A program made the position numbers and the translations under genes. Under the pieces are notes generated by a model, which saw only the letters and a program-made list of their open reading frames with translations, made no database searches and had not been told where the DNA came from. Shown here in pieces: positions 1-8,975 of a stretch of DNA of 64,000 bases; the stretch's first letter is position 1, and every line of letters starts with the position of its first letter. This stretch comes from Opitutales bacterium (GTDB lineage: Bacteria; Verrucomicrobiota; Verrucomicrobiia; Opitutales; UBA953). The stretch is from contig JAFXKI010000006.1 in assembly GCA_017531845.1 (NCBI GenBank), positions 1 through 64,000 on the forward strand, read 5' to 3'.

Positions 1-80
1 ATCCCGAACACGCTCGTTAAGCCCTCAACCGCCGATGGTAGTGCAGCCACGCTGCTGTGTGAGAGTAGGTCGTCGCCAGT
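1..80 (+). rRNA. rrf: 5S ribosomal RNA, 3' part (5' end outside the window)
   Basis: The first ~80 bases match the 3' half of bacterial 5S rRNA: an accurate CCGATGGTAGTG segment followed by GAGAGTAGGTCGTCGCCAG, the conserved helix that closes the molecule. The 5' part lies before base 1. It is followed at once by a strong terminator, so this is the distal end of an rRNA operon transcribed into the window. The exact 3' end is uncertain by a few bases. Confidence 0.93.
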
Positions 81-86
81 CTATAC

Positions 87-126
87 GGAGCCCGTTCTTC
101 TAAAATGAGGAACGGGCTCCTTTCGT
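87..126 (+). terminator. Intrinsic terminator of the rRNA operon
   Basis: GGAGCCCGTT (87-96) pairs with AACGGGCTCC (111-120), extended by four further pairs around a six-base loop, and is followed by TTTCGTTTT. It lies just after the 5S rRNA 3' end. Unlike most terminators in this window its stem is not built from the GCGGGAACG motif. Confidence 0.9.
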
Positions 127-172
127 TTTCGGAAAAAAAAGCAAGGACTCAGTCCGTGTATTTTTCACGAAT

Positions 173-599
173 CTATTCACACATGTTTCCATACATATCG
201 AACAAGCCGAATTTGTTAGGTTGTTTCTTCCCAACAGGATGTCTTTCGTGATTAGAATTTTCGTTGTACCAACCAGCTTTTTCTAAGTAGTCTGCTGTAT
301 TCCCGCCAGTGTTAAATTTTGTCTTAAGAGGTTAGCTTTCTGCAAAACTCGACAGCTTCATTCCACGAGACATTCTCAACGGGGAGGTTGTCTCCTTTAA
401 AATGCGAAGGGTTGTTGCCCATTACTAATTGATATTGCTTTTGTGTGATTTCGTAGATGCTTACATCAACTCCGTATGGACCCTCTCGTAAAGTTGGCGT
501 ATCCTGAGGTGGAGGACCGGGAGGAGGAGGTGTGCCTCTCAAAAAGAATACGCAGAGAAGTGTTGCGTGTGCGATAACACTAAGAATTAGTTTTTTCAT
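173..599 (-). pseudogene. Degraded formylglycine-generating-enzyme (SUMF1/FGE-sulfatase) family gene
   Basis: Reading from ATG at 597-599, a hydrophobic N-terminus and a Pro-rich linker lead into the classic start of an FGE domain ([20 protein letters not shown], then [16 protein letters not shown]). That frame stops at 324-326. In a different frame, 322 to 173 encodes the later part of the same domain (KFNTGGNTADYLEKAGWYNE, HPVGKKQPNKFGLFDMYGNM) and ends in TAG where the family normally has Trp. The middle of the domain, around the usual RLPTEAEWEYA motif, is missing, and the C-terminal catalytic part is absent. So the gene carries an internal deletion with frameshift plus a nonsense change. 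The family oxidises Cys to formylglycine in sulfatases, or serves as a general extracytoplasmic FGE-like domain. The surrounding DNA is AT-rich and lacks the GGGAACG motif. Confidence 0.82.
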
Positions 600-610
600 A
601 GGAGAGAAGA

Positions 611-991
611 TTAAAGTAGATCTGTTAAGGTTGCGATAATTCCGGCTCGATAGTGGTTGGTACTGACAGAGATGGAAGGGGGAAGTGGTGATGATGCGCT
701 TGATGTTCGATAGGGTCGTTTTGCTTCCAGTGCGAAGGATGTTAATTTGGAATAAATGGCGAGATTTTCGCTTTGAGCCGCGCAGATAATTACGTCGCAT
801 CTCGCTTTTTCAATAATCAAATCACGAACCGGATTGATGAGATTTACTCCGCCTCCGCATGAAAAAATGCCCAGGCGAAATTTGGGAAAATCACTTAACT
901 TTTCGATGTTCATAACGGCAATCATGTCGTCGCAGTATTTCCCGATACTTGCTCCACCCAAAAATGTGTAGTTTATTTTTCCGAAAGGCAT
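611..991 (-). CDS. Hypothetical protein (doubtful, possibly a fragment)
   Basis: A 126-residue reading frame with ATG at 989-991 and no visible ribosome-binding site. I recognise no family. The middle ([20 protein letters not shown], then [18 protein letters not shown]) has the alternating hydrophobic look of a real alpha/beta protein, while the last ~35 residues (Ser/Pro/Arg-rich) look like random translation. It lies upstream of the broken FGE gene in the same AT-rich, motif-free patch, so it may be another decayed remnant. No transmembrane segment or signal peptide is seen. Confidence 0.3.
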   Translation of the reverse strand: MPFGKINYTFLGGASIGKYCDDMIAVMNIEKLSDFPKFRLGIFSCGGGVNLINPVRDLIIEKARCDVIICAAQSENLAIYSKLTSFALEAKRPYRTSSASSPLPPSISVSTNHYRAGIIATLTDLL

Positions 992-1229
992 GTTTTTAAA
1001 AATTAAATTTTCGAAAACATTGATGATTGCGCGGACAAAACTCTCAAAAAAACAACTTTCCGTGCTTCCCGCGTTTTCCGTGGCTCAAAAATATCACCGC
1101 AGGACTGCCACAGCGCGAAAAACACGTTCCCACCTGACACCGGCACTTTACAAATCATTCTTTAGCCAAATCAAAAAAAATTAGAAAAAATGCGGGAACG
1201 TGTGCGCTTTTCTTCCAAAAGGAGTTACT

Positions 1230-1985
1230 ATGAAGAAACGATATATTGGATGCATAGCTTTTTTCGTCGCCGGATGCTCTTTGGCTTGCGCGGGAACGGT
1301 TACGGTCGAAACAGCGGAGAAAGATAATCAGGGAACGTATTACGGATTTACGTTGGCTCTTGGAAGCGGCTCGGCGGCACTTACGGATCCGGGAAATATT
1401 TTGGCGGAACATGCCGGAACGTTGGTCTCCCTTGATAGCGTGGATGTGTTGGCGCGCTCAAGCGGCTCCTATGAGGACTCTCGCCTCGCGGTCTATTCCT
1501 TCGTCGAAGACGGGAATGTGGGCGATTTTGTCGGGCTGTCCGAAAGTGTATCTTTTTCTCCCAATACAAATTTAAATTTTCAATTTGAAGGCATCGAATT
1601 GGAACTCGGGAAACGCTATCAGTTTTTGTTTGTAGATAAAAACGCGACGGCTACGTTGCTGACAAATGCCGATGAAAGCACGATCCCGCTTCTGACCTTG
1701 TATCAGCAACATGCCATGCCGTTGGGAATTGCCGTGACGGCGGACCAATACAGCGGTTCTATGCTTCCGAGCGGATGGGGAATCTATAAGAACTCCGGGC
1801 TAAACTCGTGGGAAGGTCATCGCATGCCGGTCGCGTCGGTTACGGTTTCTTCGGCTGAAATTCCGGAACCGGGAACGTTCGGCGTTCTCGCCGGCGTCGG
1901 AGTGCTTCTGCTTGCGGCTTCCCGTCGGCGACGGAGGAAAAATACTACAGCGGATTCTCGGGAACACGAGATTTCGCCGTCTTGA
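1230..1985 (+). CDS. PEP-CTERM sorting domain protein, secreted
   Basis: 251 residues. ATG at 1230 is preceded by an AAGGAG Shine-Dalgarno six bases away, which decides the start over an earlier in-frame Met-like codon. The N-terminus (MKKRYIGCIAFFVAGCSLACAG) is a signal peptide. The body is a beta-rich, acidic region without a recognised catalytic motif. The last ~30 residues are a PEP-CTERM signal: IPEPGTFGVLAGVGVLLLA followed by ASRRRRRK, plus an extra ~14-residue polar tail after the Arg cluster, which is unusual because the Arg cluster normally ends the protein. Such proteins are processed by an exosortase at the inner membrane and linked to exopolysaccharide or the surface. No exosortase gene is in the window. 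The 3' end overlaps the convergent gene by 41 bases. Confidence 0.85.
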   Translation: MKKRYIGCIAFFVAGCSLACAGTVTVETAEKDNQGTYYGFTLALGSGSAALTDPGNILAEHAGTLVSLDSVDVLARSSGSYEDSRLAVYSFVEDGNVGDFVGLSESVSFSPNTNLNFQFEGIELELGKRYQFLFVDKNATATLLTNADESTIPLLTLYQQHAMPLGIAVTADQYSGSMLPSGWGIYKNSGLNSWEGHRMPVASVTVSSAEIPEPGTFGVLAGVGVLLLAASRRRRRKNTTADSREHEISPS

Positions 1986-4155
1986 AGCTCTGATATTTCC
2001 CGGAGTGATTGCGAGCAGAGAAAGCGGCATAAATCGCATTTTCCGTGTCACTCGCTTCTTCGTAAAGATCGGAAAGCATGCCAAAATATGCCGCCTGATA
2101 CGGCGTTCCCGCCGCAAGAATATTTCGGCAGGCGAGGATGAGCAGCGGGAGATTTTGCGCTCTAAGATTGGGCGATGAGCAGAGCGTCTTCATCTGGTAT
2201 TCGGCAACGTATATATTATCCGGATACTTTTTTAGAAGACGTTCACAAATTTTTCCGACTGCGTCGAATTCGCCTTTAGAAAAAGGTTCGCCGATGAGCA
2301 AGTCTGCCGCAGCGATTTCAAGAGCCGGGTGCTTTTCGATTTCCTCCTGTATTTCAGCGATGCGTTCCCGCACTTCGTTAAATTTTGATTGGCGCACGAG
2401 ATTACGTATTTTTGAAATTTCTCCCGAAGTGCGGATGAAATTTTTATGTTCTTTCGCCCGGCGGGCGGATGCGCTTTGGTGGTCGTAATCGGCGCGAGTC
2501 GCTTCCTCGAAAATCCATTCCGGCAAATCCTGCTCGGCGCCGGCCCAAATCACCTTCCCGTCGCGAAGTGCGGCAACGGCGGGAACGGCGGAAACGTTAA
2601 AAAGTTTTTCCAATGTTTGTTTGTCGGCGTCCGCGGGAAGAACCGCAACGGCATACGGGGTTTCGTTGCGCGGGAACGTGAGTTCTTTTTGAGCTCTTCC
2701 CGGCGTTTTTTCGACGGCAAGCACGACGATTTGCGCGCCGGGAACGCGTGCCGATTTTTCGTCAAACCACCGTGCCGGACCCCGGCGGAAGAACGAGTTT
2801 TGTGAGGTTTCGGAAAGCGGACCCCAAAAATCTACAAAGAGTATTCCGTTTTGCGGGAGCGTTTCCGGGCATTGTCCGCGAAGCCATTTAAGGGAACTGA
2901 AAAACTTGATGACGTTCCCGGTCTCCGGAGTGGTTGAAGCAACGCGCGGCGGATTTTTCGCTGACGGTGCACACGTTTTCTCGGGCTTGAACATCGCTGT
3001 GAAATCTTCGGGAACGGCTTGCGCTTCTGTGTCCAATTTGTCGAAAAGGCAGAGCAGTTGCGGATTCTGCGAGAGTTTTTCGCGAAGTTTCCGGAGGCGG
3101 GCATGTTCTGCGGAAAGCTCCCACGCGTTTTTCCGCGCGGAGAGCGCGTCGGAATCATCTCCGCGCGCGTCGTAAACATCGGCGATACGCGTGAACAGGA
3201 AACTGCGTTGCTCCGGCATGTCGCCGCAAAGCGCGAGTGCTCGTTCTAAGCATTCGAGCGCGAGGGCGAGATTTCTCTCTTCGGCGGGAACGTCGTCGGT
3301 GCTTTGAATAAAATTGGCGACGCGCAACTGGCACTGAAAGCTTTCCGGAAATGCGTCTGCGAGGCGACGGAGACAGGCGTTAAGCTTTCGAAAATCTTCA
3401 TTTTTGAGTGCCTGATAAACGGGAATTTCAAGGGCTTCTATTTTTTGCCGCTCGGGAACGCTGAGATCGCCAAGGAGTTTTTGAAGCTCCGTCTCTGCAG
3501 TTTCTGTTTTCCCTTCGGAAAAGAGCGTTGCAATTTCCTGCACTCTTTTTTGTGCTTCCGAGGCGCGTTCCCGCGGAGATTTCACAAAATCTGCGGAGAA
3601 ATCCGGACGCGTCATCGCGTTTACAATTTCGGAAGAGAGGCGCATCGGATGCCCTTTCCAGAGCACGTTCCCGTTTTTGACAGCGAATGCAAAAGGAATC
3701 CCGACGACTTTTAGCGGCTTCAGCCACTCGGCTTCCGTGTTCTTTTTGGTGTCGACTGCGATGGTATAGGTCGGCGGGGTGCTACGCTTGGCGAGAAAAT
3801 TTTTCAGCGTTTTCGGATCTGCTCGGTCCCGGATATTCACGCCGATGATTTGAACGGGAAGTTTTTTTCGAAGCGTGTCCTGATGAATGGCTTCGATGTG
3901 CGGAATCGCCGCTAAGCACGGACCGCACCATGTTGCCCAAAATTCAAAGATGTAGACCTTGTCTTTTTCCCATCGCACAACGGGTTCGCCTTGAAGCCAT
4001 TCTGCAGGAAGCCCGCTTTCCGGCAACGAGAGCGTTTGTTGATGAGAGGTCGCGGACGCGCTTGGCGCAGAAGGCTCTGTTTGCGTTCCCGCACCGACGG
4101 AAAAAGCCGTGGAGGCAAAAAGAGAGAATGCAACGAGAAATGTTTTTTTCAACAT
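1945..4155 (-). CDS. Secreted two-domain thioredoxin/TlpA-like protein
   Basis: 736 residues with an N-terminal signal peptide (residues 1-~22) and a low-complexity Ser/Ala linker. Residues ~45-190 are a TlpA/ResA-type thioredoxin fold with the redox motif WCGPC at 76-80 and the cis-Pro loop VGIPFAFA. A helical, TPR-like region (~200-400) follows. A second thioredoxin-like domain comes next (starts near FVDFWGPLSETSQ, with cis-Pro loop VSAVPAVAALRDG); it lacks the CXXC pair, so it probably binds rather than reduces. A second helical repeat region ends the protein. Expected role: periplasmic thiol-disulfide exchange or assembly of envelope proteins. The substrate is unknown. It is monocistronic, with the ilvB terminator upstream. 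Confidence 0.85.
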   Translation of the reverse strand: MLKKTFLVAFSLFASTAFSVGAGTQTEPSAPSASATSHQQTLSLPESGLPAEWLQGEPVVRWEKDKVYIFEFWATWCGPCLAAIPHIEAIHQDTLRKKLPVQIIGVNIRDRADPKTLKNFLAKRSTPPTYTIAVDTKKNTEAEWLKPLKVVGIPFAFAVKNGNVLWKGHPMRLSSEIVNAMTRPDFSADFVKSPRERASEAQKRVQEIATLFSEGKTETAETELQKLLGDLSVPERQKIEALEIPVYQALKNEDFRKLNACLRRLADAFPESFQCQLRVANFIQSTDDVPAEERNLALALECLERALALCGDMPEQRSFLFTRIADVYDARGDDSDALSARKNAWELSAEHARLRKLREKLSQNPQLLCLFDKLDTEAQAVPEDFTAMFKPEKTCAPSAKNPPRVASTTPETGNVIKFFSSLKWLRGQCPETLPQNGILFVDFWGPLSETSQNSFFRRGPARWFDEKSARVPGAQIVVLAVEKTPGRAQKELTFPRNETPYAVAVLPADADKQTLEKLFNVSAVPAVAALRDGKVIWAGAEQDLPEWIFEEATRADYDHQSASARRAKEHKNFIRTSGEISKIRNLVRQSKFNEVRERIAEIQEEIEKHPALEIAAADLLIGEPFSKGEFDAVGKICERLLKKYPDNIYVAEYQMKTLCSSPNLRAQNLPLLILACRNILAAGTPYQAAYFGMLSDLYEEASDTENAIYAAFSARNHSGKYQSFKTAKSRVPENPL

Positions 4156-4192
4156 GGGGTAGAAAACAGAAGGAGGGTAATGATTTTTTATA

Positions 4193-4246
4193 TACGAAAA
4201 AAAACGTTCCCGCGCGGGCTGTTTTTTTGCGGGAACGTTTTTCGTA
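4193..4246 (-). terminator. Intrinsic terminator after ilvB, built from the GGGAACG motif
   Basis: On the minus strand TACGAAAAACGTTCCCGC is matched by GCGGGAACGTTTTTTTTCG, an 18-bp class stem with a U-rich tail, 12 bases after the ilvB stop. The stem core is an inverted pair of the dispersed motif. Confidence 0.88.
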
Positions 4247-4257
4247 TTAAGCGGAGT

Positions 4258-6117
4258 TTATTCTTTTTTGCCCCAAAGCCGTTCAAGGCGGGCAATAGTG
4301 CAATCTCTGCAGGACTCGTTTGTCATGATTTCGAGCGCGGAGCGTCCTGCCGGAAGGAAGGGCAAAACGTGTTCGCCGTAGGGAACGACGACATCGAGCA
4401 CGAAGGGGCCCGGAGTATCGAGCATTTCGCGCATGGCATCGTGTAATTCTTCGCGCTTGATGACGCGGCGACCGTTGACGCCGAAGCCCTTCGCGATGGT
4501 TACAAAATCCGGATAAAGCCCGGGAACGTTATCCGGAGAGCCGATGTTGTTGACGTCGCCGAGCAGGGTTTGCCCGCGGTTGGAACCGTAGAAGCAGTCT
4601 TCCCATTGAGCGACCATTCCGAGGAACTGATTGTTCAGGATAACAATTTTGACCGGAAGTTTTTCAACCGACATCGTCGCAAGTTCCTGAATGTTCATGA
4701 GAACGGAGCCGTCGCCGTCCACGTTGACGACGATTTTATCCGGGTGGGCGGCGGCGACACCGCAGGCGGCGGGAACGCCGAAGCCCATTGTGCCGGAGCC
4801 GAGCGAGCTGATGAACGTGCGCGGATTTTTAAAGTGATAATATTGCGGCGTCCACATTTGGTGTTGTCCGACACCCGTGCAGACAATGGCTTCGCCTTTC
4901 GTTTCTTGGTAAAGGGCTTCGATAGCTTCCTGCGGCATGATATGCGGAGAGCCGTGGCGGTCGTAGCTGAACGGGAACGGATGTTGTTTTTTCCAACCGT
5001 CAATGATTTTGAACCATTCTGTCAGATCGGGCTTTTTAAAGTTTGTGCGTTCGGCGAGATCGATGAGACGTTCGAGGGCGTCGTGAATTTCGCCTTCAAT
5101 CGGAAATTGAACGCGCTTGTTTTTGTTGTGCTCGGCGCGGTCGATGTCGAAATGAACGATAGTTGCGTTCGGCGCAAAGGTTTTGACCGGACCGGTGATG
5201 CGGTCGTCAAAGCGCGCGCCCATCGCGATCAGCAGGTCGGAATGATAAACCGCCCAGTTACCGGCAACGGTACCGTGCATACCGAACCAATAGAGCGATT
5301 GCGGATCGTCCGGCGGGAACACGCCGAGCCCCATTAACGTGGATGCGACGGGAACGCCGGTGAGTTTTGCAAATTTGCGGAAAAGCTCCGTAGATTCCGA
5401 CGAAATAATCCCGCCTCCGATGTAGAGCACCGGTTTTTTTGCGGAAGAAATGAGATCCAGGACAAGCTTGAGCTCGTCGTCCATCGCGTGCTTTTTGCCG
5501 GGAATTTTTGTCGGAAATTCGTCGATGGATTTCGGGAATTTCGGCGTAAAAAGGGCTTGTTGGACGTCCTTCGGAATATCGATAACGACGGGACCGGGAC
5601 GTCCGCTCGTTGCGATTTTAAAGGCTTTGAACATAATTTCCGGCAGTTCTTCCGCCTTGAGAGCGAGGAAGCTGTGCTTGACGATGGGAAGCGTCATGCC
5701 GAAAAAGTCCGTTTCCTGAAATGCCTGTTTCCCGATGAATTGAGAGAAAACCTGTCCGGTGATGAAGATGACGGGAATGCTGTCCATGAACGCATCGGCA
5801 ATCGCTGTAACGAGATTAGTTGCGCCGGGGCCGCTGGTTGCAAAGCACACGCCCGGTTTGCCGGTAGAACGCGCATAGCCGCTTGCCATGAAGCCGCCTC
5901 CCTGTTCGTGACGGGGGAGGATGATGCGCATTTTTTTTGTTTTGGAAAGAGCTTGGTTCAGTTCGATGGCGGAACCGCCCGGATAGGCAAAAACCGTGTC
6001 TACGCCGAGAAGCTCAAGGCAACGAACGACGACGTCTGCGCCGCGCATTTTCGGGCTGCTCTCCGCAGCTCCTGCTTTCAAAAGGGTCGGTTTTCCGGAG
6101 TCTTCAGTTTGGCTCAT
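4258..6117 (-). CDS. ilvB: Acetolactate synthase, large (catalytic) subunit
   Basis: 619 residues, normal length for the family. It condenses two pyruvates (or pyruvate with 2-oxobutyrate) into acetolactate/acetohydroxybutyrate, the first common step of valine, leucine and isoleucine synthesis. Visible hallmarks are the ThDP-activating glutamate in PRHEQGGG (Glu71), the FAD/ThDP region [19 protein letters not shown], and the ThDP/Mg motif from GDG (468-470) to NN (495-496). A ~20-residue polar N-terminal extension precedes the conserved start. The regulatory subunit IlvN is not adjacent, which is unusual since ilvB and ilvN are often paired. A ~250-bp gap with a repeat element lies between its start and metX. 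Confidence 0.95.
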   Translation of the reverse strand: MSQTEDSGKPTLLKAGAAESSPKMRGADVVVRCLELLGVDTVFAYPGGSAIELNQALSKTKKMRIILPRHEQGGGFMASGYARSTGKPGVCFATSGPGATNLVTAIADAFMDSIPVIFITGQVFSQFIGKQAFQETDFFGMTLPIVKHSFLALKAEELPEIMFKAFKIATSGRPGPVVIDIPKDVQQALFTPKFPKSIDEFPTKIPGKKHAMDDELKLVLDLISSAKKPVLYIGGGIISSESTELFRKFAKLTGVPVASTLMGLGVFPPDDPQSLYWFGMHGTVAGNWAVYHSDLLIAMGARFDDRITGPVKTFAPNATIVHFDIDRAEHNKNKRVQFPIEGEIHDALERLIDLAERTNFKKPDLTEWFKIIDGWKKQHPFPFSYDRHGSPHIMPQEAIEALYQETKGEAIVCTGVGQHQMWTPQYYHFKNPRTFISSLGSGTMGFGVPAACGVAAAHPDKIVVNVDGDGSVLMNIQELATMSVEKLPVKIVILNNQFLGMVAQWEDCFYGSNRGQTLLGDVNNIGSPDNVPGLYPDFVTIAKGFGVNGRRVIKREELHDAMREMLDTPGPFVLDVVVPYGEHVLPFLPAGRSALEIMTNESCRDCTIARLERLWGKKE

Positions 6118-6169
6118 AGCGATTTAGTTCAGTAAAAAACCGAAATTTTAAAGCAAAGCTTGCGTTCCC

Positions 6170-6374
6170 GCAAATTGAAATTTGCCGAAGTTTGCTTCCG
6201 CAAAAGTTGAAGAGTTGAACGGCTTAAAAGTTTAACCGGCTTTGTCGAGAGATTTACCTGTTTTTAGTTTAAAAAAAAGATTACACCTTCGTTTTGTTTG
6301 CAAAACGAATAAACTCTCTAGCACTTGAGCATTTAAACTAAATTGAAATTTAGCTACGGCAAATTTCAATTTTC
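6170..6374. repeat. MITE-like intergenic element, copy 1 (terminal inverted repeats)
   Basis: GCAAATTGAAATTTGCCG (6170-6187) is matched by its inverse CGGCAAATTTCAATTTTC (6357-6374), enclosing ~170 bp. Inside are word-like arms (AAAGTTGAAGAGTTGAACGG near 6204, inverse near 6320-6340) and a small hairpin around 6292-6308. Copy 2 at 12054-12261 has the same ends, almost the same length (208 vs 205 bp) and related arms. There is no coding capacity. The right end supplies the stop codon of metX. Mobility is inference; a structured-RNA role is equally possible. Confidence 0.65.
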
Positions 6375-7535
6375 TGCAAGGAATTGCGCGGTAAGGTCGT
6401 AGAGCCGCTTGGAATCAAGGAGGAACGAGTCATGCCCGCTGACGGCTTCGATTTCGGCGTAGCGTGCGTCCTTTCCGGCGCGTTGGAGCGCGAGAACGAT
6501 TTCGCGGTTTTGCCAAGGCGGATAAAGCCAGTCCGTTGAAAATCCGATGACGAGCGCGCGAGCCTTGATATCGGCGAAAACCTGATCGAGGGACCGTTTT
6601 TCCGAAAGGTTGAAGCGATCCGTTGCCTGTGTAATGTAGAGGTAGGAATTGGCGTCAAAGCGATCGAGGAACTTGTCTCCCTGGTGGTGCAAATAGCTTT
6701 CGATCGGGAACGTGATTTTTCTTAAAAATTCGCTGGTGGCAATGCGTCCGCCCGGCAGTTCTATACGCGGATCTTTGCGCGTTTTCATCGTTAAACTGAA
6801 GTCCGAGAGATACGTGATGTGCGCCATCATGCGCGCAACGGCGAGCCCGGTGCGGGGACCCGTGCCTTCGAGTTCGCCGTAGTATCCGCCAAGCCAGTTC
6901 GGGTCTTGGACGATAGCGGCGCGGGCGACGGCATTGAAGGCGATCGCTTGCGTGTTTTGGCGCGCCGTGCATGCCATCGCTACAATGTTTTTCACGGCAT
7001 CGGGATATTCAATTGCCCAAAGAAGCGTTTGCATTCCGCCCATGGAGCCGCCGATAACGGCGTGAAGTTTTTTGATTCCGAGGAAATCGACAAGTGCCTT
7101 TTGCGCGCGCACCATATCGCGTAGCGTGAGCACGGGAAAGTCAATGCCGTAGGGATCGCCGGTGGCGGGATTAACGGATTTCGGTCCCGTGGAGCCGCTA
7201 CAACCGCCAAGACAATTGGAGCAAATGACAAAATATTTGCGTGTGTCGACGGCTTTGCCTTCTCCGATAAAATGATCCCACCAGCCGGGGCGCTTGTCTT
7301 CCGGACGGTGCTTCCCGGCGACGTGATGGTCGCCCGTGAGAGCGTGGCAAATCAAAACGGCGTTCGACTTGTCGGCATTGAGCTTCCCGTAAGTTTCGTA
7401 ACGGATGGTAAATTCGGGAATTTCTCCGCCGAGTTCGAATGCGAATTTTTTTTTGCAAACGAAATCCTGCGGGGAAACCAAAAGCGTTTCCGCGCCGTCG
7501 TTTTTACCGGGATTCGAATCTTCGTCGTCGGTCAT
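6366..7535 (-). CDS. metX: Homoserine O-acetyltransferase (MetX family)
   Basis: 389 residues, alpha/beta-hydrolase fold. It acylates L-homoserine with acetyl-CoA (some relatives use succinyl-CoA) to activate it for methionine synthesis. The nucleophile elbow GGSMGG carries the catalytic Ser164; Asp ~335 (FSTDWLYPP) and His368 (SGHDSF) complete the triad. The oxyanion/entry region LTGDHHVAGKH and WWDHFIGEGKAVDT are typical. The stop codon TGA falls inside the terminal repeat of the MITE-like element, so the last residues (LAEN) may have been set by that insertion. It is preceded by the phosphatase gene with an 11-base gap, suggesting co-transcription. No SAM riboswitch is visible. Confidence 0.95.
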   Translation of the reverse strand: MTDDEDSNPGKNDGAETLLVSPQDFVCKKKFAFELGGEIPEFTIRYETYGKLNADKSNAVLICHALTGDHHVAGKHRPEDKRPGWWDHFIGEGKAVDTRKYFVICSNCLGGCSGSTGPKSVNPATGDPYGIDFPVLTLRDMVRAQKALVDFLGIKKLHAVIGGSMGGMQTLLWAIEYPDAVKNIVAMACTARQNTQAIAFNAVARAAIVQDPNWLGGYYGELEGTGPRTGLAVARMMAHITYLSDFSLTMKTRKDPRIELPGGRIATSEFLRKITFPIESYLHHQGDKFLDRFDANSYLYITQATDRFNLSEKRSLDQVFADIKARALVIGFSTDWLYPPWQNREIVLALQRAGKDARYAEIEAVSGHDSFLLDSKRLYDLTAQFLAEN

Positions 7536-7546
7536 GAGGAGAAAAT

Positions 7547-8011
7547 TTAGCCGAGGGTTTTCAGAAAGGCTGTCAGTCGCGGGAACGCGGAAAGAATGGC
7601 GTCACGCGCGGTGCGATAGTCATCGGCGTTTCCGCCGAACGGGTCGGGAACTTCGCGCGGGAACGTATTTTTCGGGAAAAATTCTCCGATACAAAAAACC
7701 TGCGCCGGAAGCGTTTTTAGCGCGTGAACGTGTCCGGGAGTCATTCCGATAAAAATATCGTTTGCGTTCAGCGCAACGTCCGAAGCCCGGCGGGAACGGT
7801 GTGCAGACAAATCGCCGCCGTTTTCTTTTACTGCCATGCGGGCGTTTTCGGTGGCGGGTTCTCCGTATGCTGCCCCTAATCCGAAAGATTCTGCGTGAAA
7901 TTTTTCCGACAATCCGACCCGATCTAATTCTGCACGAAAAAGTGCCGCCGCCATCGGGCTCCGGCAAGTATTGCCGGTGCAAACAAAATAAATGGTGCGG
8001 GAACGAGGCAT
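7547..8011 (-). CDS. Low-molecular-weight phosphotyrosine/phosphoarginine phosphatase
   Basis: 154 residues, the usual size. The P-loop CTGNTCRSP starts at Cys11, the nucleophile, and the general-acid loop is DPFG (VPDPFGGN) near residue 122. Thr rather than Leu/Ile in the P-loop (CTGNTCRS) resembles YwlE-type protein-arginine phosphatases more than classical tyrosine phosphatases, but the substrate cannot be settled from sequence. Cytoplasmic. It lies directly upstream of metX (11 bases) and ~50 bases after smpB on the same strand. Confidence 0.88.
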   Translation of the reverse strand: MPRSRTIYFVCTGNTCRSPMAAALFRAELDRVGLSEKFHAESFGLGAAYGEPATENARMAVKENGGDLSAHRSRRASDVALNANDIFIGMTPGHVHALKTLPAQVFCIGEFFPKNTFPREVPDPFGGNADDYRTARDAILSAFPRLTAFLKTLG

Positions 8012-8062
8012 GGAGAAAGTTTTTTAAAGGTAGCGCGGAGGCGGGAACGCCGCAATGTGATT

Positions 8063-8533
8063 TTAATGGCGGCGGAGCGCGCGGCGCACATAACGTTCGT
8101 CGTCGCGCTTTTTCATGTCGTTGCGCTTGTCGAAAAGTTTTTTCCCCTGGGCGAGCGCGATTTCGACTTTGACCAGACCGTGGCGAAAATAAAGTTTGGT
8201 CGGCACGATGGTTTTCCCGCCGGAGCGGATTTCGGCGACAAGTTTGCGGATTTCGCGCGCGTGCAAGAGAAGCTTTCTCGGGCGGTAGGGCTGGTGATTA
8301 TTGGTGTTCCCGAAGTCGTATTCGGAAATGTGAGCGTGGTAAAGAATCGGGATGGAGCCGTTGTCGATACGGACAAACGCATCGGCGATATTTGCGCGTC
8401 CGAGGCGCACGGCTTTGACTTCCGTTCCCGTAAGCGCAATGCCCGCTTCAAAGCGGCTCTCGAGAAAATAATCCCGTGAGGCTTTGGGGTTACGGACTTC
8501 CGAAAGTCGCTTGTTATCTTTTTTTTTGCTCAC
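8063..8533 (-). CDS. smpB: SsrA-binding protein SmpB
   Basis: 156 residues from a GTG start at 8531-8533. A longer frame runs upstream through the rpoZ terminator but lacks family similarity there. SmpB binds tmRNA and brings it to stalled ribosomes for trans-translation. Family marks: NPKASRDYFLESRFEAGIAL, TGTEVKAVRLGRANI and the basic, disordered tail (KLFDKRNDMKKRDDERY) that enters the mRNA channel. The tmRNA gene is not in the window. Confidence 0.94.
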   Translation of the reverse strand: MSKKKDNKRLSEVRNPKASRDYFLESRFEAGIALTGTEVKAVRLGRANIADAFVRIDNGSIPILYHAHISEYDFGNTNNHQPYRPRKLLLHAREIRKLVAEIRSGGKTIVPTKLYFRHGLVKVEIALAQGKKLFDKRNDMKKRDDERYVRRALRRH

Positions 8534-8540
8534 GAATTTT

Positions 8541-8596
8541 AGAAAAAGAAAAAGGGCAGACGACTCGCTCCGGTATTTGGAACGCCGCGTCCGCCC
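8541..8596 (-). terminator. Intrinsic terminator downstream of rpoZ
   Basis: On the minus strand GGGCGGACG (8596-8588) pairs with CGTCTGCCC (8562-8554) and is followed by TTTTTCTTTTTC. It lies between the rpoZ stop and the smpB start, so smpB probably has its own promoter or depends on read-through. Confidence 0.75.
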
Positions 8597-8624
8597 GTTT
8601 CCCGCTTTTTGTTTGAAGCGCGTT

Positions 8625-8834
8625 TTAGCGCGAGGTTTCCGGCAATTCGTAGGAGAGCTTGCCTTCGATGATTTCGCGGAGGGCGATATCTTCGGGTTCG
8701 AGTTTCTCAAGGGATTCGATCAGCGGAGTCATGCCTTCGTGCTGAAGCTGATGAACACGGTGAGAAACGACATTGATAAGAATGTTCGGATCCTTAATGA
8801 CTTTGTTCGCTTGTTTCAGATAATCTTCTCTCAC
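8625..8834 (-). CDS. rpoZ: DNA-directed RNA polymerase omega subunit
   Basis: 69 residues from a GTG start at 8832-8834. The opening REDYLKQANKVIKDPNILIN and the helix SHRVHQLQHEG followed by EDIALREIIEGKL are the RpoZ/RPB6 signature. Omega helps beta' fold and stabilises RNA polymerase. The protein is short but complete for the family. A terminator follows. Confidence 0.9.
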   Translation of the reverse strand: MREDYLKQANKVIKDPNILINVVSHRVHQLQHEGMTPLIESLEKLEPEDIALREIIEGKLSYELPETSR

Positions 8835-8975
8835 GGCTGTAAAATGTTTAGTGAACGAAAAAAGATGTCGAATTCCGCTTCTTCTTGCAAGAAATTTTAA
8901 ATTGTATTTCCGGATTATTTTGAAAAATGCCGGTCGGTTTTCGTCGCGTCTCCGTGCAATACGGGAACGCGCAAG

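Noticed and set aside
990-1184. Small plus-strand frame before the first PEP-CTERM gene
   Set aside because: Basic, low-complexity translation with no ribosome-binding site.
7536-7546. SAM riboswitch before metX
   Set aside because: Only 11 bases separate metX from the phosphatase gene.
8534-8710. N-terminal extension of SmpB
   Set aside because: The extra 59 codons read through the rpoZ terminator and rpoZ coding region and lack similarity to the family; GTG at 8533 gives the standard length.
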